From Molanna angustata (Eukaryota; Arthropoda; Insecta; Trichoptera; Molannidae): a DNA stretch of 64,000 nucleotides. Shown piece by piece: positions 60,900 through 64,000 of the stretch. Both the position numbers and the translations under genes were made by a program. The stretch's first letter is position 1; each line of letters opens with the position of its first letter. The stretch spans positions 6,894,751-6,958,750 of the forward strand of contig OY754990.1 of NCBI GenBank assembly GCA_963576475.1, read 5' to 3'. The notes under the pieces are model-generated. The model searched no databases. It was not told where the DNA came from and saw only the letters and a program-made list of their open reading frames with translations.

Positions 60900-61640
60900 G
60901 AACGGATTATAGCGGCCCCCCAGGCCTTGTTCATATATTTAAGTATTGTCTTTTCTATTGAAAATAAATTTAAAATGTAAAATGCATCAAGCAGATTCCT
61001 GGAATCTTGGCTTTCACCCGGTGGTACGGGTTGGTTCTTCAGTATAACCCCCCCCCCTCCCCTACTCCATGTTCCACGGGCGCTGGGTCGCCCGGCTGTG
61101 TCGGATCAGTTGTCATTCGGTAGGAGTCGGTGGTAGTCGATCAGTTGTCATTCGGTAGGAGTAAGTGGTTGGTCGGTAGTTGTAGAGACCCGCGTGCGAG
61201 AGTGCGAGTTTGCTAGGCTATCGGACGGCCTTAGCATTTTTTTTTAATTGTATAAAGTAGTGATTAAGTTCTTTTCAGGTTCTCTACCTACCAACGGGGG
61301 TGAATTTAAGATAGTTTAAGTTAGTATTAAAAATAACTTTTAATAATAAAAATAACAAATAATCGCATAATAGTGAATAAGTGTGTTTCAGGTCCGCATA
61401 ACCAACGAGGGGTGAATTTAAGATAGTTTTAAGTTATTTTTAATTAATAAAAAGTGATATGTAGTGTAAGTGTTTCCTCTACAGACCCGGTACGAGAGCA
61501 GCGGCTGGTAAGATCTTTCCAGTTATGTATATATTATTTTTACCATGCCTGTATTTGTCTTTTCAGGCACATCGCAGCCGATTATGTTTTATTACATATT
61601 TATTTTCAGAAGCAGAGTTTAATGTTTATTTTTATTATTC
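60900..61640 (+). other. Possible LTR/leader sequence with internal repeats
   Basis: Two copies of GATCAGTTGTCATTCGGTAG-GAGT (61104 and 61139), and two of ACCAACG-GGGTGAATTTAAG-ATAGTTT (61292 and 61402). A C-run (61049-61058) follows CAGTATAA. Reminiscent of an LTR and its 5' leader but without gag/pol in the window. Confidence 0.3.
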
Positions 61641-61644
61641 TTTT

Positions 61645-61875
61645 CAGCGCGTTTATATATCAATTTCGCATCCCAACGTGGAGCCGTATTTTTTTCAGCC
61701 TCTTTAGTTATCAATTTCGCGTCCCAACATGGGACCAATATATTTCATCCCAGCCTCCTTATATCAATTTTGCGTCCCAACGTGGGACGAGTATTTTTCT
61801 CCGCCTTCTCTCTTGATATCAATTTGGCTCCCAACGTGGGACAAGTACTCTTCTCCGCCCTCTCTCTAGATATCA
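61645..61875 (+). repeat. 53-bp tandem repeat with TCCCAACGTGGGA palindrome
   Basis: ATATCAATTTCGCGTCCCAA-CGTGGGA recurs at about 61671, 61722, 61775 and 61829, each followed by a pyrimidine-rich TTTTTCTCCGCC stretch. The core looks like the GCCCAACGTGGG of tRNA-Lys-primed retroelement primer-binding sites. Confidence 0.75.
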
Positions 61876-62064
61876 CGGTCATATCACGATTCGTCACCAA
61901 GTGGCAACACTGGTTTTAAAATTACATCTATAGGTATTAAAAAAAAAAAACAAGAAAAAAATGTCTATGGAAATTGTTGGCAGCTTGACAGCTGCTGTCA
62001 TAATAACAATTTAGCTATAAGTTTCTAGTATTTATTTTAGGAATAGATTTTTATTATAAAATTA

Positions 62065-62423
62065 ATGAAAATGGAACCCAACCGGAGATTGTCTATAAAA
62101 CGGGTAGAAATATCGTTGAATAATTTCAACGATATAGCAATTCCTCACCACATCGACTTACTGAAGAAACACAAAGCAAATATTATAAAGGTGAGCCATT
62201 TTCTTTGTTTTTTTTTGTATATTGTTTCTTTTCTTAAGTAATACGTCATCATCAATACGCATTATCAAATAAATATCTGACTAAATGTATTTATACGTAA
62301 AATACATACCAATGTATAAGTTTTTTTTAATTAAACAAATTGTAGTGTACTTACTTAGTTGTAGTCACTGTAATTTCACATGTTTTTTTTTCTTCCTTTT
62401 GACAGGACGACCGTTTTGGGTGA
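62065..62423 (+). CDS. Candidate small two-exon gene, function unknown
   Basis: Exon 62065-62190 starts at ATG and encodes 42 residues (MKMEPNRRLSIKRVEISLNN, FNDIAIPHHIDLLKKHKANI, IK) followed by a strong donor GTGAGC. A pyrimidine tract and CAG end at 62405. Splicing there in phase 0 adds DDRFG and TGA (62421-62423), giving 47 residues, with AATAAA at 62734-62739. The amino-acid composition looks protein-like rather than repeat-derived. It could instead be the first exon of a longer gene continuing past the window. I do not recognise it. Confidence 0.4.
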
Positions 62424-63080
62424 CTAGGGCCTTATCAACTAGCCTATATTATCAATTGTTGTTGCATGAATGTGTTCGTGTTTGAAAAATGTTAGTGTAT
62501 CTTTATGTTGCTCAATGTGGTAATTATTTTCAAGTTCTGACTCCAAGGTACGGTCTGAGAGCGTACCCTGTATTGAGTTTAGATACAACTTCAGCATCTC
62601 AGATGAACATCCATGTATCATCTGTTTCCATCCTACTGCTGGAGGAATACAAAATTCCCCCAAGGACAACCAATCGTTTTGAACTTGCAAGTTCAATGCA
62701 TGAAGTTCGTATTAAATTGTTTGCATCTTGTGCAATAAAGTCTTTCATTTGCTCTTTTTCTGTCTTGTTCCTCCCCACCCCCAGAACCGAGCGGTTTTTA
62801 CTATAACCCGCGATGATTTTTTTATGGAAATTAACCCTACTTTTCAGATTACCTATTTCTTCTTCTTATTTTATTAATTTACAATAAGATACGACAACTA
62901 CATACAATATTAGTGAACTTGCTGACACCCGTAAGAATAAAGATGTCGGTGGCACAATACACCTTTATATAGACTCAGTCACTTATGCTATCTCGCTTGC
63001 ACTCACACTTTCACATATCTCACACTTATAATAGGAAATTTCCATTTTCTTTTGTCACATCATGTATTTTATGTACCTAT
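62424..63080. other. Possible 3' UTR and intergenic DNA
   Basis: Downstream of the candidate small gene. A reverse frame (62696-62439, LSLGEFCIPPAVGWKQ...) and a forward frame (62489-62806) overlap, and neither resembles a known family. Confidence 0.35.
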
Positions 63081-63084
63081 TTAT

Positions 63085-63242
63085 TGCACAGTTGGTAAGT
63101 TGATTTGGTTTCTATACGGACGTTCTTGGTTTGATCCCCAGCAGAGGAGAAATTTATTAAAATTCATTTTATTCATGCATTTTATATTGCTTCTCTGGGC
63201 TGGAAACACTGCTTTGTTGGTTGGAAGAAATTTCGTAGTTAA
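63085..63242 (+). mobile_element. SINE family B, diverged
   Basis: GCACAGTTGGTAAGTTGATT, GGTTTGATCCCCAGCAGAGG, ATTGCTTCTCTGGGCTGGAA then GTTGGTTGGAAGAAATT; the tail is missing. Confidence 0.75.
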
Positions 63243-63324
63243 ATAAAGTAATATTTAACTACGTAATTTAATAATAATACTCTTCTTCTTGTTCTTTTAT
63301 ATTTATATATTTTCGTTTATTTTT

Positions 63325-63690
63325 TATCCCACCATATTTACAATGACAACAACAAGTAGATTATTGCTGCCCAACTAGGAAATTGTGTTCTGGGGCTAGC
63401 GGTTTACAATTTTCAGTGACAATATAAGCAATTATGAACCAGGTGATGGTTCCCGTTCCACATTAAATAAGCACACAATCACAATATTCTGGATTCACAA
63501 CCACTACCTCAACATAGGAAGTAAAGATCACACACACACACAGATCAACTAGGTCATGATGTCTGCCATAATACCTGTCATCAATCCAATCTCCGATGCC
63601 ATTAGTCATTTCAAAATTTTGATATGAATCACATGCGTCCCAAATCAAATCAAATATTTTTATGTTATGGAGGTTTAGGTTTGGCACATG
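63325..63690 (+). repeat. Dispersed repeat family E, copy 3
   Basis: CACCATATTTACAATGACAA, GCTGCCCAACTAGGAAAT, AATTATGAACCAGGTGATGG, AATACCTGTCATCAATCCAA and AAATCAAATCAAATATTTTT. The longest copy on the right-hand side. Confidence 0.75.
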
Positions 63691-64000
63691 GCTATTAACA
63701 CGGCTTGATTGTTAGTCCGATTAATTGGAATTGAACCAATTAATGGGCGTATGAAATTTAAATTCTGTTAAGGAAATTATACTTTCAATACTGACTATAA
63801 TGAGCCTTGAATCTTCTAGAATCATCGAGGATATATACATTGCAACTCGCTGACAGGAGTGCAGCTATAGATCTTTCTACGTGTATTGCTTATTACTGAT
63901 TTATGTAATTTATTTATGTTTCTTTTTATCTAATAATTTTTATCTTTCAAAGTTCTTATTAATAACAGTGTGAAATGCGGTCCACCACACATACCCCCCG
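63691..64000. other. Nothing recognised
   Basis: AT-rich end of the window with no supported gene or element. Confidence 0.4.

Overview
This is a eukaryotic, AT-rich, intron-rich and very repeat-rich window that looks like an insect chromosome, most likely a moth or butterfly. The evidence is short coding exons with GT/AG borders, tRNA-derived SINEs, many 3' tails of non-LTR retrotransposons, a piggyBac-family transposon at TTAA, several inverted-repeat MITEs, and unusually many minisatellites. Nothing suggests a bacterial origin.

Two conserved host genes can be read. On the + strand, 1235-8303 holds four exons of a SPEC3/Stum-family membrane protein (stum-like); its upstream exons, if any, are not recognised or lie outside the window. 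On the - strand, 56860-28115 holds what appears to be the complete RTF1 gene (Paf1/RTF1 transcription elongation complex): 18 coding exons join in frame to 2322 nt (773 residues plus stop), with the histone-modification region in exons 4-6 and the Plus3 domain in exons 10-13. The genes are convergent, separated by about 20 kb that is almost entirely repeats. A third, uncertain small gene may start at 62065 (+).

Layout. 1-8.6 kb: stum exons with LINE and SINE debris, a TTTA microsatellite and a triplicated last exon. 9.7-13.1 kb: 32 copies of a 106-bp satellite. 13.6-18.6 kb: about 114 copies of a 43-44 bp satellite with higher-order structure. 19.4-21.7 kb: SINEs, LINE tails and a long-inverted-repeat MITE. 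22.2-25.5 kb: a foldback element carrying a SINE and an apparently intact piggyBac-like transposon (574-residue transposase, TTAA on both sides). 25.8-28.0 kb: small tandem arrays. 28.1-56.9 kb: RTF1, most of whose introns contain their own minisatellite or transposon; the last intron carries a 5.35-kb, 33-bp array that is open on both strands. 57-64 kb: RTF1 upstream region, possible LTR-retroelement leaders, a MITE with a perfect 8-bp target duplication, a candidate small gene and a dispersed repeat.

The two main genes do not form a functional unit. The striking theme is the co-existence of a conserved elongation-factor gene with many independent tandem arrays in its introns, including one array made by copying the 3' part of an RTF1 exon together with its splice donor.
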